From contig DASXDL010000014.1 in NCBI GenBank assembly GCA_036490715.1, forward strand, positions 19,552 to 83,551: a DNA stretch of 64,000 bases, in the 5' to 3' direction. The notes beneath the pieces are model-generated. The model was not told the origin of the DNA and made no database searches. It saw only the letters and a list, made by a program, of their open reading frames with translations. Shown here one piece after another: positions 17,808-27,619 of this stretch. This DNA comes from FEN-1191 sp036490715 (lineage in GTDB: Bacteria; Pseudomonadota; Gammaproteobacteria; Steroidobacterales; Steroidobacteraceae). Numbering within the stretch: position 1 is the stretch's first letter; each line of letters starts with the position of its first letter. Both the position numbers and the translations under genes were made by a program.

Positions 17808-20800
17808 CTACGGCTTCTCGAGCGGCGGTTGCGGCTCGGACAGACGGCGCGCGAACTGCCGCAGCGTCGGCTCGGCGAATAACGTCGCCACTCCGATGTG
17901 CACGCCAAACACCGCGTCGATGCGCGCCATCAACCGCATGGCCGTCAGAGAATGCCCGCCCAGCTCGAAGAAATTATCCTCCCGACCCACCCGCTCGAGC
18001 TGCAGCAGCTCGGCCCACAGGCGCGCCAGGCGCAGCTCGGTGTCCCCTTGCGGCGCCTCATAGTCGCGCGTCACGCAGTCCGCAGCGTCAGGCAGCGGCA
18101 GAGCCTTGCGATCAAGCTTGCCGTTGGGCGTGAGCGGCATTGCCTCCAATCTCACGAATGCGCTCGGAATCATGTGCTCAGGCAGGGCTTTTAGGAGTTC
18201 GCCGCGCAGCTGTGCCGCCGACAGCTCGGCACCCGCCTGCGCTGTCACATACGCCACCAGCCGCTTCTCCCCCGGCTCATCTTCGCGCGCCACTGCAACC
18301 GCCTCTCCCACACCGGCACATCGCAACAGCTGCGCTTCGATCTCACCCAGTTCAACCCGAAATCCCCGCAGCTTGACCTGGAAGTCATTGCGCCCCAGAA
18401 ACTCGATGTTGCCATCCGCGCGCCAGCGCCCCAGATCACCCGTCCGGTACATGCGCGAGGGCTCCAGGGGACTGAATGGATCGGCCACGAAGCGCTCGGT
18501 TGTCAGCTGCGCTCGATTCAAATACCCGCGCCCGACCGCCACTCCAGCAATGTGAATCTCACCGGCGACGCCGATGGGTACCGGCTCACCCCGCCCATCC
18601 AGAATATAAATCTGCGTGTTCGCAATCGGTCGGCCGATCGGGACGCGCGGCGAAGGGTCGGCCAGGAAACAGTCGTACGAAATGACACCCACCGACGTCT
18701 CGGTCGGACCATACATATGGTGCAGCTGGACATCGGGCAGCAGCTCAAGAAATCGCTGTACCAGGTTCGCCGGCAACTCCTGTCCGCCGCAGAACATATG
18801 GCGCAGCGAGCGCAGTTTGTGCGGCTCCAGCCCCGGCATGAATGCCCGCAGCATCGGTGGCACGAAACCAATGACCGTGATGCCGTAGCTCTCGATGGCG
18901 TTCATCAGATAGCGGTTGTCGCGATGCGCCTCCGGCAGGCACACCACCAGTTGGGCGCCGACCGACAAGGGCCACAGCAACTCCCATACTGAGACATCGA
19001 AGGTAAAAGGCGCCTTGTGAAGCACGCGATCCATCGCGCTGAGCGGAAAGCGCTCTTGCATCCACAGCAATCGGTTGACGATGCCACGATGCAGGTTCAT
19101 GGCCCCCTTGGGTTGGCCAGTGGAGCCCGAGGTATAGATCACATAGACGAGATCCTGGGCGCTGAGCCCCAGGCGGCTGACCTCCGGGTTGCGATCAGGC
19201 TGTCGGGCAATGATCGAGGCGCCATCCTCAAGGTCCAGTACCACCTCTGGCAGATCGACCGGCGGCAGTTGACTTCGGCCGCCGCGCTGCCTGAGCAGCA
19301 CCGCCGCAGCGCTGTCCTTGAGCATGTAGATCAGGCGCTCGCTCGGATCCGTTGGATCGAGCGGCACATAGGCGCCCCCCGCCTTCAACACGCCCAGTAG
19401 CCCGACGACCATCTCCAGGCTGCGTTGCATGCAAATCGCCACCCGATCGTTGGGCCGCACCCCCAATCCGATCAGGTGATGCGCCAGGCGATTGGCATGA
19501 GCATTGAGTTCCTCATAGCTAAGCTTGCGCCCCTCGAACTCCAGGGCGATCGCGCGCGGTGTGCGCCCGACCTGCTCTTCGAACAACTCATGCACGCAGC
19601 GCTCGCCCGGATAGGGCCTGCGTGTGTCATTGAAATCGACCAGCAACTGCCGCCGCTGCGACGCCGACAGCAGCGGCAGCTCACTGACGCGTTGAGCGTC
19701 ATCGGCCACCATCGCTTCGAGCACCCTGAGCAGATGCTCGCCCAGGCGCTCGACGCTGGAGCGCTCGAACAGGTCGGTGGCGTAGTCCAGCACGCCTTCG
19801 ATGCTCTGGCCGTCATCACGCAGCACCCACGTGAGATCAAACTTCGCGCCGATCGGCACAACCTCCGCCGCGCTTGGCTTCAGGCCCGACAGGCGCAACC
19901 CGCGCTCTCCCGGCGCATTGTCGAAGGCCAGCGCCACCTGGAAGATCGGGTTGTGACTCAGGCTGCGGGTCGGCTGCAGTGCCTCGACCACCCGCGTAAA
20001 GGGAATTTCCTGGTGCACAAACGCGTCGAGCGTGCGGGCCTTGACCTGCGCCAGCAGCTCGGCGACGCTCGGATCCGCTTCGAGCCCTACCCGCAGGGCC
20101 AGCATGTTGACGAAATATCCTATCAGCGGCTCAAACTCGGACCGCGGACGGTTCGCCACCGGCGTGCCGATCACCAGATCGGTTTGCCCGCTGAGCCGGC
20201 TCAGCAATGCCGACCAACCCGCCAGCAGCGTCACAAATAGCGTCACCCGGTGACGGCGGCTCAGAGCACGCAAGCCCAGCGTCAGCTGCGGCGGCAGCGC
20301 CAATTCGAGCCGGTCGCCTGCATAGCTCTGTACCGCAGGGCGCGGCCGGTCACTGGGCAGATCCAGCACAGTCGGCGCTCCAGCCAGATAGGTCTTCCAG
20401 AAGCCCAGTTGCTCTTGCAGCCCCTGCTCTTGCATCCGCTGCCGCTGCCAATGCGCGTAATCGGCATACTGCAGCGGCAGGGCCGGCAAGGGGCTGGGCC
20501 GACCCTCACTGAAGGCGACATAGAGAGTGGCGAGCTCCTGCAGCAATATACCGACTGACCAGCCGTCCGAGATGATGTGGTGCTGCGTGATCAGCAGTAC
20601 ATGCTCCTCTGGACCCAGGCGCAGCAGCGCCCCACGTGTGAGCGGACCGGTCGAGAGCTCGAACGGCGCCGCCGCTTCGTGACGGCTCAGCTCATCGACT
20701 CGCCGCTGTTGCCTGGGCCCGGGCAACCCACTTAAATCATGCTCGGTCAGATCAAAGCCATCACCGGCAGCGACAACTCGCTGCACCGGCTCACCATCGA

Positions 20801-21056
20801 CCAGCGCAAATCGGGTACGCAACACGGCGTGGCGTGCAACGATTGCATCGAGCGCGGCCCGCAAGGCTCGCCGGTCGAGGCTCCCCCGCAGGCGATATCG
20901 AGCCGCGATGTGATAGGCGGCAGAGGCGGCGCGATCGAGCTGGTCCAGAAACCACAGATGTTGCTGGCTGATGGATGTGGGGTAGATCGCCGACTGCTCG
21001 CTCTGGGCAGCGACATTCGGGCGGCCCTGTTTGATGATCGAATCTTCCTGATCCAT
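17808..21056 (-). CDS. NRPS module: condensation - adenylation - PCP
   Basis: A protein of 1082 residues from the ATG at 21056, chosen over the upstream in-frame start at 21140 because GGAGAAGGAAC lies 8-18 bases before it. The condensation domain has SISQQHLWFLDQLD and the intact catalytic HHIISDG. The adenylation domain shows IYTSGSTGQPKGA, MYGPTETS, YRTGDLGRW and NGKLDRKAL. By hand the specificity positions read D-V-W-G-F-G-M-V-G; Asp in first place indicates an alpha-amino acid, but the code is not one I can assign. The carrier domain has FFELGGHSLTAMR. The module ends after PCP without thioesterase or reductase, so its product must be released by another protein, perhaps the PKS TE at 8840. 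It is convergent with the gene at 14645. Confidence 0.92.
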   Translation of the reverse strand: MDQEDSIIKQGRPNVAAQSEQSAIYPTSISQQHLWFLDQLDRAASAAYHIAARYRLRGSLDRRALRAALDAIVARHAVLRTRFALVDGEPVQRVVAAGDGFDLTEHDLSGLPGPRQQRRVDELSRHEAAAPFELSTGPLTRGALLRLGPEEHVLLITQHHIISDGWSVGILLQELATLYVAFSEGRPSPLPALPLQYADYAHWQRQRMQEQGLQEQLGFWKTYLAGAPTVLDLPSDRPRPAVQSYAGDRLELALPPQLTLGLRALSRRHRVTLFVTLLAGWSALLSRLSGQTDLVIGTPVANRPRSEFEPLIGYFVNMLALRVGLEADPSVAELLAQVKARTLDAFVHQEIPFTRVVEALQPTRSLSHNPIFQVALAFDNAPGERGLRLSGLKPSAAEVVPIGAKFDLTWVLRDDGQSIEGVLDYATDLFERSSVERLGEHLLRVLEAMVADDAQRVSELPLLSASQRRQLLVDFNDTRRPYPGERCVHELFEEQVGRTPRAIALEFEGRKLSYEELNAHANRLAHHLIGLGVRPNDRVAICMQRSLEMVVGLLGVLKAGGAYVPLDPTDPSERLIYMLKDSAAAVLLRQRGGRSQLPPVDLPEVVLDLEDGASIIARQPDRNPEVSRLGLSAQDLVYVIYTSGSTGQPKGAMNLHRGIVNRLLWMQERFPLSAMDRVLHKAPFTFDVSVWELLWPLSVGAQLVVCLPEAHRDNRYLMNAIESYGITVIGFVPPMLRAFMPGLEPHKLRSLRHMFCGGQELPANLVQRFLELLPDVQLHHMYGPTETSVGVISYDCFLADPSPRVPIGRPIANTQIYILDGRGEPVPIGVAGEIHIAGVAVGRGYLNRAQLTTERFVADPFSPLEPSRMYRTGDLGRWRADGNIEFLGRNDFQVKLRGFRVELGEIEAQLLRCAGVGEAVAVAREDEPGEKRLVAYVTAQAGAELSAAQLRGELLKALPEHMIPSAFVRLEAMPLTPNGKLDRKALPLPDAADCVTRDYEAPQGDTELRLARLWAELLQLERVGREDNFFELGGHSLTAMRLMARIDAVFGVHIGVATLFAEPTLRQFARRLSEPQPPLEKP

Positions 21057-21163
21057 CGGCGCTTGTTCCTTCTCCCGGCTCAAAACCCAGGCGCGTCCGT
21101 TATGGTACCGAGCGATCGGCTTCAGATGTACCGGGCGCATCCGGCGCCCCGCTTATGTTTACT

Positions 21164-21403
21164 TCACATCGGGCTCGACACCGCGGCGTCGATCTCCGGC
21201 GCGCCGCCGGCAGCGATCGTCGTCTTGGTGACCTGAGTACTTTTGCAGACCTGGGCCGGATCGAGCTGCATCGGCTTAAAGAGTTTCACGCCCGCGACGG
21301 CGTCCGGCAGCGGCAGTCCGGTGAGAGAATCCGTCGCATCGGCCCCGTACGCGACCCCTGCGAGCATGAGTACCAGCGTTGCGCAAGCGCATTTGCGAAG
21401 CAT
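21164..21403 (-). CDS. Small exported protein of unknown function
   Basis: A 79-residue protein beginning MLRKCACATLVLMLAGVAYGA, a clear Sec signal peptide with cleavage expected after AYG. The mature part is about 58 residues with LPLPDA, a single Cys in QVCKST and no domain I recognise. It is transcribed toward the NRPS module and ends 107 bases before that gene's start, so it may share transcription. Short secreted proteins with a proline-rich start and a conserved VCKS-like motif occur in Steroidobacter-like genomes; this link is from memory and weak. A role in the pathway is not shown. Confidence 0.6.
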   Translation of the reverse strand: MLRKCACATLVLMLAGVAYGADATDSLTGLPLPDAVAGVKLFKPMQLDPAQVCKSTQVTKTTIAAGGAPEIDAAVSSPM

Positions 21404-21714
21404 GATTCAGACCCCCGTGTAAACGTCCCTAATCCGCAGAACCTATTTGGGCGGGGACACCGACCATTGGGCGATGGCAGGACTGCCCGCGTACCCCATT
21501 TTTGTCGCCGAACGCGCCCCAGGCCAACGCCGCCGGCAACGCGGAATATCGCACGAAAGCGTCGCCCCCGACGATGAGAATTTTGAGGGCTGTGAAGCTC
21601 AAAAAAAGAAAAGCTCACTCGCTTGCAGCACACGGCGGCCAGAGGCTCAGCTCATCGGGAAAGCTGATGCAACCTGTAGAACCCGCGCCCGTCCGTCACG
21701 CCGACACTGGCCAC
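21404..21714. other. Gap without a recognised gene
   Basis: About 310 bases lie between the small exported gene and the right repeat copy. A minus frame (21633-21286) is open but has no SD, no signal peptide and an arginine-rich, shadow-like composition. Where the duplicated protease leader ends (21714), a GTG frame runs for only 20 codons before TGA, so no protease gene survives on this side. Confidence 0.5.
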
Positions 21715-21882
21715 GGACTTCCCCTTATCATGGGTATGAGGCACAGTAAGAATAACCCGCTTGTCGCGCAATGCCCGCTCGCGGCGCTGGGCCCGAGGCG
21801 CCATGTTTCCCCGCATCGTGCGCCTGTTTTAGGTTATGGGTTGCCGACCAACGCATTGGATGCCTGAACATGCAGCACGAAA
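21715..21882. repeat. Right copy of the duplicated divergent intergenic region
   Basis: This copy is in direct orientation relative to 2301-2491, with matching blocks 21715-21758 and 21790-21833 and the shared ATGCAGCACGAAA at 21870-21882. On this side the plus-strand gene (21870) is intact and the minus-strand protease is absent, the mirror image of the left copy. Divergence of about 20-27% in the blocks suggests an old duplication rather than a recent one. Confidence 0.7.
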
Positions 21883-22493
21883 TCCATCTCATTTTCATGA
21901 TTGCCGGCGCCCTGTGCCTCCTGGTTGGGCTCCTCGGCGGCCTTGGACTCGCCGGTAACAGGAGTCCATCGACGTCCGCGCGTACGGCATGGCTCCTGCT
22001 CGGATTGGTCGGCGTGGCCGCCATGGGCTGGGCCCTCACGGGGGGCGGCATCGGCGGTGCATCACCCGCCAGCGCGAACAGCAGCGCAAGTAGTAATCTC
22101 AGCCAGCCCAGCGTCCCGATCAGCCCGCCCACGCATCCTGATGCGCTGTTCGTCGCCGACTCGGCCTTCGCGGCCTGCGTCGTGCCCACCGAACCGACCG
22201 CAGTCCCAGACGGGGCCACTGCCTCGATCGAAGAGATGCGCACCGGGCGAGCGAGCGTCGCGGCATTTGACGCGACCACCAACACCTATCTTGCCTGCCT
22301 GGATTCGACCGTCAGTCAGCTCGCGCAGCAACGCCAGGGCACCGCTGCGGCCGCAGGCCTACAGCTCGTTAGAGCGCTGGGGGTCAAATTGCACAACGAC
22401 GCGGTGGAGAAAGACCAGGTGCTGGCCGATCGCATGAATCATCAAATTCGCATCTACAAAGCCGGGCACGGGCCGTCGCCGGGCGGGCAGTGA
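21870..22493 (+). CDS. Small membrane protein with a conserved periplasmic domain
   Basis: The start is set at ATG 21870 (MQHEIHLIF), although the frame is open upstream. The 207-residue product has two hydrophobic segments (about 6-28 and 38-58) and then a Ser/Ala/Pro linker. A soluble domain follows: CVVPTEPTAVPDGATAS, then EEMRTGRASVAAF and YLACLDSTV. A C-P-x-PDG-x-AS ... M ... V-x-x-F/Y ... Y-x-x-C-L pattern recurs in small exported proteins of unknown function in gammaproteobacteria, so the domain is probably conserved and the two Cys may pair. The 3' end overlaps the convergent GFA gene by 40 bases. Its first 13 bases are duplicated at 2479. Confidence 0.7.
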   Translation: MQHEIHLIFMIAGALCLLVGLLGGLGLAGNRSPSTSARTAWLLLGLVGVAAMGWALTGGGIGGASPASANSSASSNLSQPSVPISPPTHPDALFVADSAFAACVVPTEPTAVPDGATASIEEMRTGRASVAAFDATTNTYLACLDSTVSQLAQQRQGTAAAAGLQLVRALGVKLHNDAVEKDQVLADRMNHQIRIYKAGHGPSPGGQ

Positions 22494-22918
22494 CCGCCCT
22501 CGGGGACGATCCGACACCGCGACCACATTTGCCGACGCCGGGTGAGGCGCTCATTGGCGGAAGCTTTGTCGTAGATTTTAGGCTCCGCTGGGCGGAGCAA
22601 CAGCTCCGCGGCGCATTGCATCACGCGAGCGTTGAGCACTATCCAACCATCGTTCTCCACGGTCGCACCTACATACACACCGCAGCGGGCACAGATTAGG
22701 AAGTCCGTGAGGCCAGTGGCAAAGCGATATCGCTTTAGGGCGGTCGGATCATCTAACGTGAGGACGACCTCAGCGTCTGGATCTGATGTGCTGAGCATCG
22801 CGTGCTTGCGGCAGAAGCCGCACTGGCACTCGCGTAGAGGCCAGCGAGCCGGTGCGAGATCGGTCCGATAGTCGATCTTTAGGCTGCCACAGTGGCAGGT
22901 GCCGATATAGACAGTCAT
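22454..22918 (-). CDS. GFA/CENP-V domain zinc protein
   Basis: A 154-residue protein of the glutathione-dependent formaldehyde-activating (GFA) family. Zinc-binding cysteines appear as CHCGSL near the N-terminus, CQCGFCRKH in the middle and CARCGVYVG, the usual two-site arrangement. GFA enzymes speed the formation of S-hydroxymethylglutathione, but many members have no proven activity. It stands alone and convergent with the membrane protein gene. With a methanol-type dehydrogenase 16 kb away, a role in formaldehyde handling is possible but not shown by context. Confidence 0.88.
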   Translation of the reverse strand: MTVYIGTCHCGSLKIDYRTDLAPARWPLRECQCGFCRKHAMLSTSDPDAEVVLTLDDPTALKRYRFATGLTDFLICARCGVYVGATVENDGWIVLNARVMQCAAELLLRPAEPKIYDKASANERLTRRRQMWSRCRIVPEGGHCPPGDGPCPAL

Positions 22919-23111
22919 TGCTGCACGGTATCACCTGGAATCACCAGCGAGACACGACCATGGCAACTCGAGTCAGCGCCACTCTATATATATAGGCGGC
23001 AAGCGGCGAGCCACCGCCGCCCAGATCGCGATTGCCAACCCGGCCAAGCCCGGTGCGCTCGCCGCCGCAGCGCGGAGCATCGGCGCGACCTGTGCCCCTC
23101 GCCATGGGCTG

Positions 23112-24467
23112 CTAGATCATTTTCTTCAGCAACGCAGCGATCTCTATCGTTGCGAAGTCGCAATAAGTGTCGGAGATCGCGTAGGGCAGAATGACGCGAT
23201 CCCCGTGGCGCAAGCCACCGCAGGTATAGACGACATTCGGAACGTAGCCCTCGCGCTCGGCGGCCTCCGGCCCCAGCAGTGGCTCGGCACAGCGCCCCAG
23301 AACCTTGGAGGGATCGGCTTTGTCCAGCAGCGCCGCCCCGATCGAGTATTTTCTGATCGGCCCGACGCCATGGGTCAGCAACAACCAGCCCTCATCGAGT
23401 TCAATGGGTGATCCGCAATTACCAATCTGAACGAATTCCCAGGGAAATTCGGGTTTCAGCAGCACGGTGCCCTCACCCCAATAGTACAGGTCTTCGGAAT
23501 AGATGAGGTACAGGCTCTCGTTGTCTTGCCGACCGATCATGGCGTAGCGCCCGTCGAACTTCCGCGGGAACAGAGCCATGCCTTTGTTACGGGCGGCTGG
23601 CCCTCGCAACGGCATCATCCGGAATGAACAGAAGTCCGTAGTCTGGATGAGCTCCGAGCGGATCGCCCTGCCGCTATAAGCGGTGTAGGTGGCGTAGAAG
23701 ACTCTGGCACCCCCCTCTTCCATTTCGACAAATCGGGCGTCCTCGATCCCATTGGATTGCGATTCGGTGATCGGAAAGATGACACGCTCGCTAATGTCCA
23801 GGTCGTTATCGAAGGCGACATCGATACAGTCCGCCGGGGAGCCCGGCTTGTGCGGCAGAACGCGCGGTATAGAGGACTCGCGCGCCGTCCGGTCAAGTGT
23901 CACGGAACCATCGGCCGTAATGAGCCCTGTTCGAAAGGTGAGCGAGGACAAATGCCCTTCGCCGACAGCTCGCACGCTAAGGATGAATCGCACCGCGCCG
24001 ACGGCAACATTGGATTGATCAGGGTGCACGACGATACTGGGGTTGAAAAGCGCCGCAGCCTCGAACGAATATTCGTGCAGGAAATAGGCGCCGATCAGCT
24101 GCCGCTGCGTTCGACTGAAGGGCGCATGCAGAGTAAACACATCGTCCATGGCGTTGACGCGGGCCTCGAGCGATGCCAGAAGGGTGCGGTGGCGGCCCTG
24201 AAAGCCGTTCAACACCTCAGCCAATTGCTGACTCGCGGTCTGCGGGTCAAGCGCCAATACCCGGGCAACGATGTGATTCGCCCGTTGGCCGTCCGTCCGG
24301 CTGAGTTCCCGTGGCTCGGTGGCCGGCCTGAACGGGCGTAGCACCACCCGCGCTGGGTCGGGACGCAGACGAAGCGACTGGCGTTTCAACACCACGGATG
24401 GCGACCGAGCCTGCGCGATTCGTTCAGGCAGTGGCGAGCCGGTCGGCCTCAATGCCGACACGCTCAT
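23112..24467 (-). CDS. GH130 family glycoside phosphorylase
   Basis: A protein of about 451 residues from the ATG at 24467 (MSVSALRPTG), which overlaps the glycosyltransferase end by 44 bases; longer starts would overlap more. The second half is a five-bladed propeller enzyme of GH130: GIEDARFVEME with the catalytic region Asp, AARNKGMALFPRKFDGRYAMIGR, LIYSEDLYYWG, GSPIELDEGWLLLTHGVG and YVPNVVYTCGG. GH130 members phosphorolyse beta-1,2- or beta-1,4-mannosides to mannose-1-phosphate. The N-terminal 130 residues are an added helical region also seen in long GH130 proteins. Its coupling with a glycosyltransferase suggests turnover or synthesis of a mannan-like glycan. Confidence 0.85.
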   Translation of the reverse strand: MSVSALRPTGSPLPERIAQARSPSVVLKRQSLRLRPDPARVVLRPFRPATEPRELSRTDGQRANHIVARVLALDPQTASQQLAEVLNGFQGRHRTLLASLEARVNAMDDVFTLHAPFSRTQRQLIGAYFLHEYSFEAAALFNPSIVVHPDQSNVAVGAVRFILSVRAVGEGHLSSLTFRTGLITADGSVTLDRTARESSIPRVLPHKPGSPADCIDVAFDNDLDISERVIFPITESQSNGIEDARFVEMEEGGARVFYATYTAYSGRAIRSELIQTTDFCSFRMMPLRGPAARNKGMALFPRKFDGRYAMIGRQDNESLYLIYSEDLYYWGEGTVLLKPEFPWEFVQIGNCGSPIELDEGWLLLTHGVGPIRKYSIGAALLDKADPSKVLGRCAEPLLGPEAAEREGYVPNVVYTCGGLRHGDRVILPYAISDTYCDFATIEIAALLKKMI

Positions 24468-26709
24468 CACTGCTGGAGGCAGCTTCGCGCATCTCAGCGA
24501 GACCGAGCAGGTAAGAGACGGCAGACTCTCCGCCGCGATTCTCGTTGGCGCGATCAGGATGCAAGCCATCGCGGCAGCTGCCTGTCTTCACATCGACCAA
24601 CGGCACGGACAGGTCGTTTCTGCCCAGAAACCACGTAAACGCGCGCTCGGCATCGGCGCGCCAAAGGGGATCGGCGTCGGCACGCCAGGCGGCCAGACAG
24701 GCCGAGATCGTGGCCGCAGCCTCCAGTGGCTGCTGGTCGAATGACTTTGGTGCCGTCCGATTCGCGCCAAAGCTTTGCGATCCCACCGGCCGGAAGATGC
24801 CGTCCAACGAGGTCTGAAGATGCATGAGCCAACGCAGACTGCGCAGTCCGGCCACAACGTACGGGCGCGCAGCGGTTGTGCCCCCCGTCACAATGAGGGC
24901 TTGCGGTAGACGGGCATTATCGTAGGCGAGACTATCCTCGAACCACTGCCAGTCAGAGCCCTCGCAGGCGACTAGCAGCGCCATCAGCCGGTCGGCCAGC
25001 ACCAGGCGCAGGCGCTTGGCATCGGCGCAGTCCGCGACCACGGAGCAATAGGCGTCCAGGCCCAGCAATGTGAAGCTCCAGGCACGCGGCGAGTTGAAGC
25101 GCTCGACGGCCGGCAGGCCTTCACCAAACAGCGCCGCCGCCCACCGGCGTAACGAGGGCGTGTGAGCATCCCGGGCATATTCACCCAAGGCCCAGAGCGC
25201 GCGGCCGTGACTGTCCTCTGAGCCTTGATCCTCGAGCCAGCGTCGATCATAACCAAGGAAGTTGCGAAAGCGCCTGCGGTCAGGATTCCAGGCGTGCTGG
25301 ATAAAGGCCGCGAACCGGATCGTTAAGGACTCGGGCAGCGGCCGCTCGCCAGCCCGGTTGAGACGACCGGCCACCAATAGAGCTCTGGCATTGTCGTCGA
25401 TGCAGTAGCCGTGCGACCGATCGGGAACGCAGTACAGCGCATGTTGCAGCAGCCCCGTGTCATCACACAGCGCCAGCAGATGTCCGATCTGCATGACTGG
25501 CAGCGCCAGACTATCGATCGAGGGGACACGTGCGCTCGGATGGACGATCACTCGCCGTCGCGGCAGCGGCAGTACGCTCTCGAACATGCTCAAGTAGCGC
25601 TCAGCTATTCGGGGCCAGGTCATTGAGCGACCGCCGGCATAGGCGCGCGCACGCATGGCGGCGCGTCGGGTATCGTCGGTGAGCAGCGTCGCAATGGCCT
25701 CGCCGATCGCCTTGGAATCACCGAACGGGACCAGGATGCCGCAGTCGTGGGCCAGCAATTCGCGCGCATGCCAGTACGGGGTCGAGACGATCGCTTTTCC
25801 CAAACCGAAGCTGTAGGCCAAGGTCCCCGAGGTCATTTGCGCTTCGTTGAGATAGGGCGTGGCATAGACATCGCACATGGATATGAAGCCAATCAGTGTC
25901 GCCAGATCGACAAACTGATCGAGAAACACGACCTGTTGGCCCACCCCGAGCGCCCGGGCACGCGCTTCCAGGCCTCGGCGATAAGCCTCGCCCTGGTCGC
26001 GGACCAGATTGGGATGAGTCGCTCCCAGCACGACATAGACAGCGTCGGGACGGCTTCTCAGAATCGCCGGCATCGCATCGATCATGACTTCGATGCCTTT
26101 GCTGGGAGATAGCAGTCCAAAGGTCAATATGACGGACCGGCCGGCGAAGCCCAGAGCCGCCTTGGCGTCGTTGGGTTCAACGAACGCAACATCAGGCGTT
26201 CCGTGCGGAATGATCGCAATCTTCGACGACGGCGCGTGATAGACGCTTCGGAGCAGTTCTGCCCCCTTGTCTGCCATCACGATGACGCGCGAGGAGTCAG
26301 CGATGATCCGATCGAGCACGTTGCGTTGCACCGGAGTGGGGTTCGAAAGCACGGTGTGCAGGGTGGTGACGACCGGCATCGTCAGCCGGGACAGCAACGT
26401 CAAAATGTGGCTGCCCGCTTGGCCCCCGAAGATGCCAAATTCATGCTGCAGGCAGGCGACGTTGTAATCGCCCGCGTTCAGGACATGGGCGGCACTTTCA
26501 TAATCCGCGAGGCGGTCATCGTTGATCTGAATGCGCACAGCGGCGGGATAGTCATAGTTGTGACCATGATCGGTCATGGCCACGATGCAGGTGCTCGGCG
26601 CGGCGGACGAATTGGCGACCGCCTGCTGCAGATCGGTCGTGAAGGTGGCAATCCCGCAGTGCCGCGGCAGTGAGTTGCCAATGAAGGCCACCCGACTCGC
26701 GGCGGTCAT
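24424..26709 (-). CDS. Two-domain protein: GT-B glycosyltransferase plus helical C-terminal domain
   Basis: A 761-residue protein. Residues about 1-370 are a GT1/GT4-type glycosyltransferase: GNSLPRHCGIATFTTDL at the N-terminus, FGLLSPSKGIEVMIDAMP at the middle nucleotide site and QMTSGTLAYSFGLGKAIVST at the donor site. Residues about 400-745 form a separate mostly helical domain (YCIDDNARALLVA, DSHGRALWALGEYA, ESAVSYLLGLAEM) that resembles an alpha/alpha-toroid glycosidase or epimerase-like fold. The two halves may make and trim the same glycan. The GH130 gene starts within its 3' end. Substrates are not visible. Confidence 0.82.
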   Translation of the reverse strand: MTAASRVAFIGNSLPRHCGIATFTTDLQQAVANSSAAPSTCIVAMTDHGHNYDYPAAVRIQINDDRLADYESAAHVLNAGDYNVACLQHEFGIFGGQAGSHILTLLSRLTMPVVTTLHTVLSNPTPVQRNVLDRIIADSSRVIVMADKGAELLRSVYHAPSSKIAIIPHGTPDVAFVEPNDAKAALGFAGRSVILTFGLLSPSKGIEVMIDAMPAILRSRPDAVYVVLGATHPNLVRDQGEAYRRGLEARARALGVGQQVVFLDQFVDLATLIGFISMCDVYATPYLNEAQMTSGTLAYSFGLGKAIVSTPYWHARELLAHDCGILVPFGDSKAIGEAIATLLTDDTRRAAMRARAYAGGRSMTWPRIAERYLSMFESVLPLPRRRVIVHPSARVPSIDSLALPVMQIGHLLALCDDTGLLQHALYCVPDRSHGYCIDDNARALLVAGRLNRAGERPLPESLTIRFAAFIQHAWNPDRRRFRNFLGYDRRWLEDQGSEDSHGRALWALGEYARDAHTPSLRRWAAALFGEGLPAVERFNSPRAWSFTLLGLDAYCSVVADCADAKRLRLVLADRLMALLVACEGSDWQWFEDSLAYDNARLPQALIVTGGTTAARPYVVAGLRSLRWLMHLQTSLDGIFRPVGSQSFGANRTAPKSFDQQPLEAAATISACLAAWRADADPLWRADAERAFTWFLGRNDLSVPLVDVKTGSCRDGLHPDRANENRGGESAVSYLLGLAEMREAASSSDERVGIEADRLATA

Positions 26710-26860
26710 GATGGTGCCAGCCAGCGGGCAACCACCGGGCGCGGGTTATTTGAGCGCAATGACCATCGTCCGTCGAGAGTTCGGTCTGAGCTCGAGCGCA
26801 TCGGCCAGCCCAATGCGCCCGAAAAGAGACACCGATTCAGGCAGGGGCGCACCCACGGGA

Positions 26861-27142
26861 TCAGGATCGACCCGCCCCGCGGCTCGTGCCGGCCGAGCGT
26901 TCGCGGTCTTTTGCTTCATTAACCTTGAGCGCACGGCCGCCGAAGTCTGTGCCGTTGAGCGCCTGCGTGGCACGCGCAGCATCCTCGGTCGGCATCTCGA
27001 TGAAGCCGAAGCCGCGGGGTTGCCCGGTTTCGCGATCATTGATCAGCGAGACTTTGTCGACCGAGCCGTGCGGAGCAAACAGAGTTCGCACGGAATCTTC
27101 GGTGGCGGTAAAGGGTAGATTTCCAACATAGAGTTTGGTCAC
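26861..27142 (-). CDS. RRM-domain RNA-binding protein
   Basis: A 93-residue single RRM protein from the GTG at 27142 (TKLYVGNLPF); the open frame extends upstream but has no plausible start. RNP2 is LYVGNL and RNP1 is RGFGFIEM; the tail KDRERSAGTSRGAGRS is short, basic and glycine-containing. Proteobacterial RRM proteins of this size are often cold-induced RNA chaperones. It is monocistronic, with about 480 bases of non-coding sequence before it that could include a structured leader. Confidence 0.88.
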   Translation of the reverse strand: MTKLYVGNLPFTATEDSVRTLFAPHGSVDKVSLINDRETGQPRGFGFIEMPTEDAARATQALNGTDFGGRALKVNEAKDRERSAGTSRGAGRS

Positions 27143-27619
27143 TTGAAATACTCGTTCAAAAAGGAAAACAGGCAGAGACGGTCTACCGTCCGGTCGCGGG
27201 GATTTCAGGGATGGCAGTCCAGTGGCGAGATGAGAGCGCGGCAATGCGCAGGCCACGGGCGGGCAAGGCGGAAATTCACGAGGCGCGGCCAATGTAGCAC
27301 GCCCGGGACTCCAGCGGTTCGTTATTGTCGCCGAGGAGTCACTGTTTACTGTTATTCAAGTGTTCGAATCCGGTGTGATCCTGTTGTATCTGGCAAAGAT
27401 ATTCGGGAGTCCAGTCGCCACGTCCGTTTGGGGCTTAGTGCATCGGCTCGTTCCATCTGAGCAGGAGAAACCGAAGGGTTGTTGCTGTTCCAAGAAACCG
27501 CAGCACAGCCGTGAGGGCCGCAGGCTCGCACGAAATCCGCGCGCGGATTACGCTCGAGACGCGGCGCAAAGCTCGACAGGCGGGACGGCTTGCGCAAGCA
27601 CCAAAGGCAGTCGCGCGAC
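27143..27619. other. Non-coding gap upstream of the RRM gene
   Basis: About 477 bases. Plus-strand frames here lack SDs and recognisable protein features. I see no tRNA, repeat or clear terminator. The part nearest the RRM start probably holds its promoter and leader. Confidence 0.5.

Noticed and set aside
21286..21633. 115-codon minus frame before the small exported gene
   Set aside because: It overlaps the signal-peptide gene in another frame, has no SD, and its composition resembles a shadow frame.
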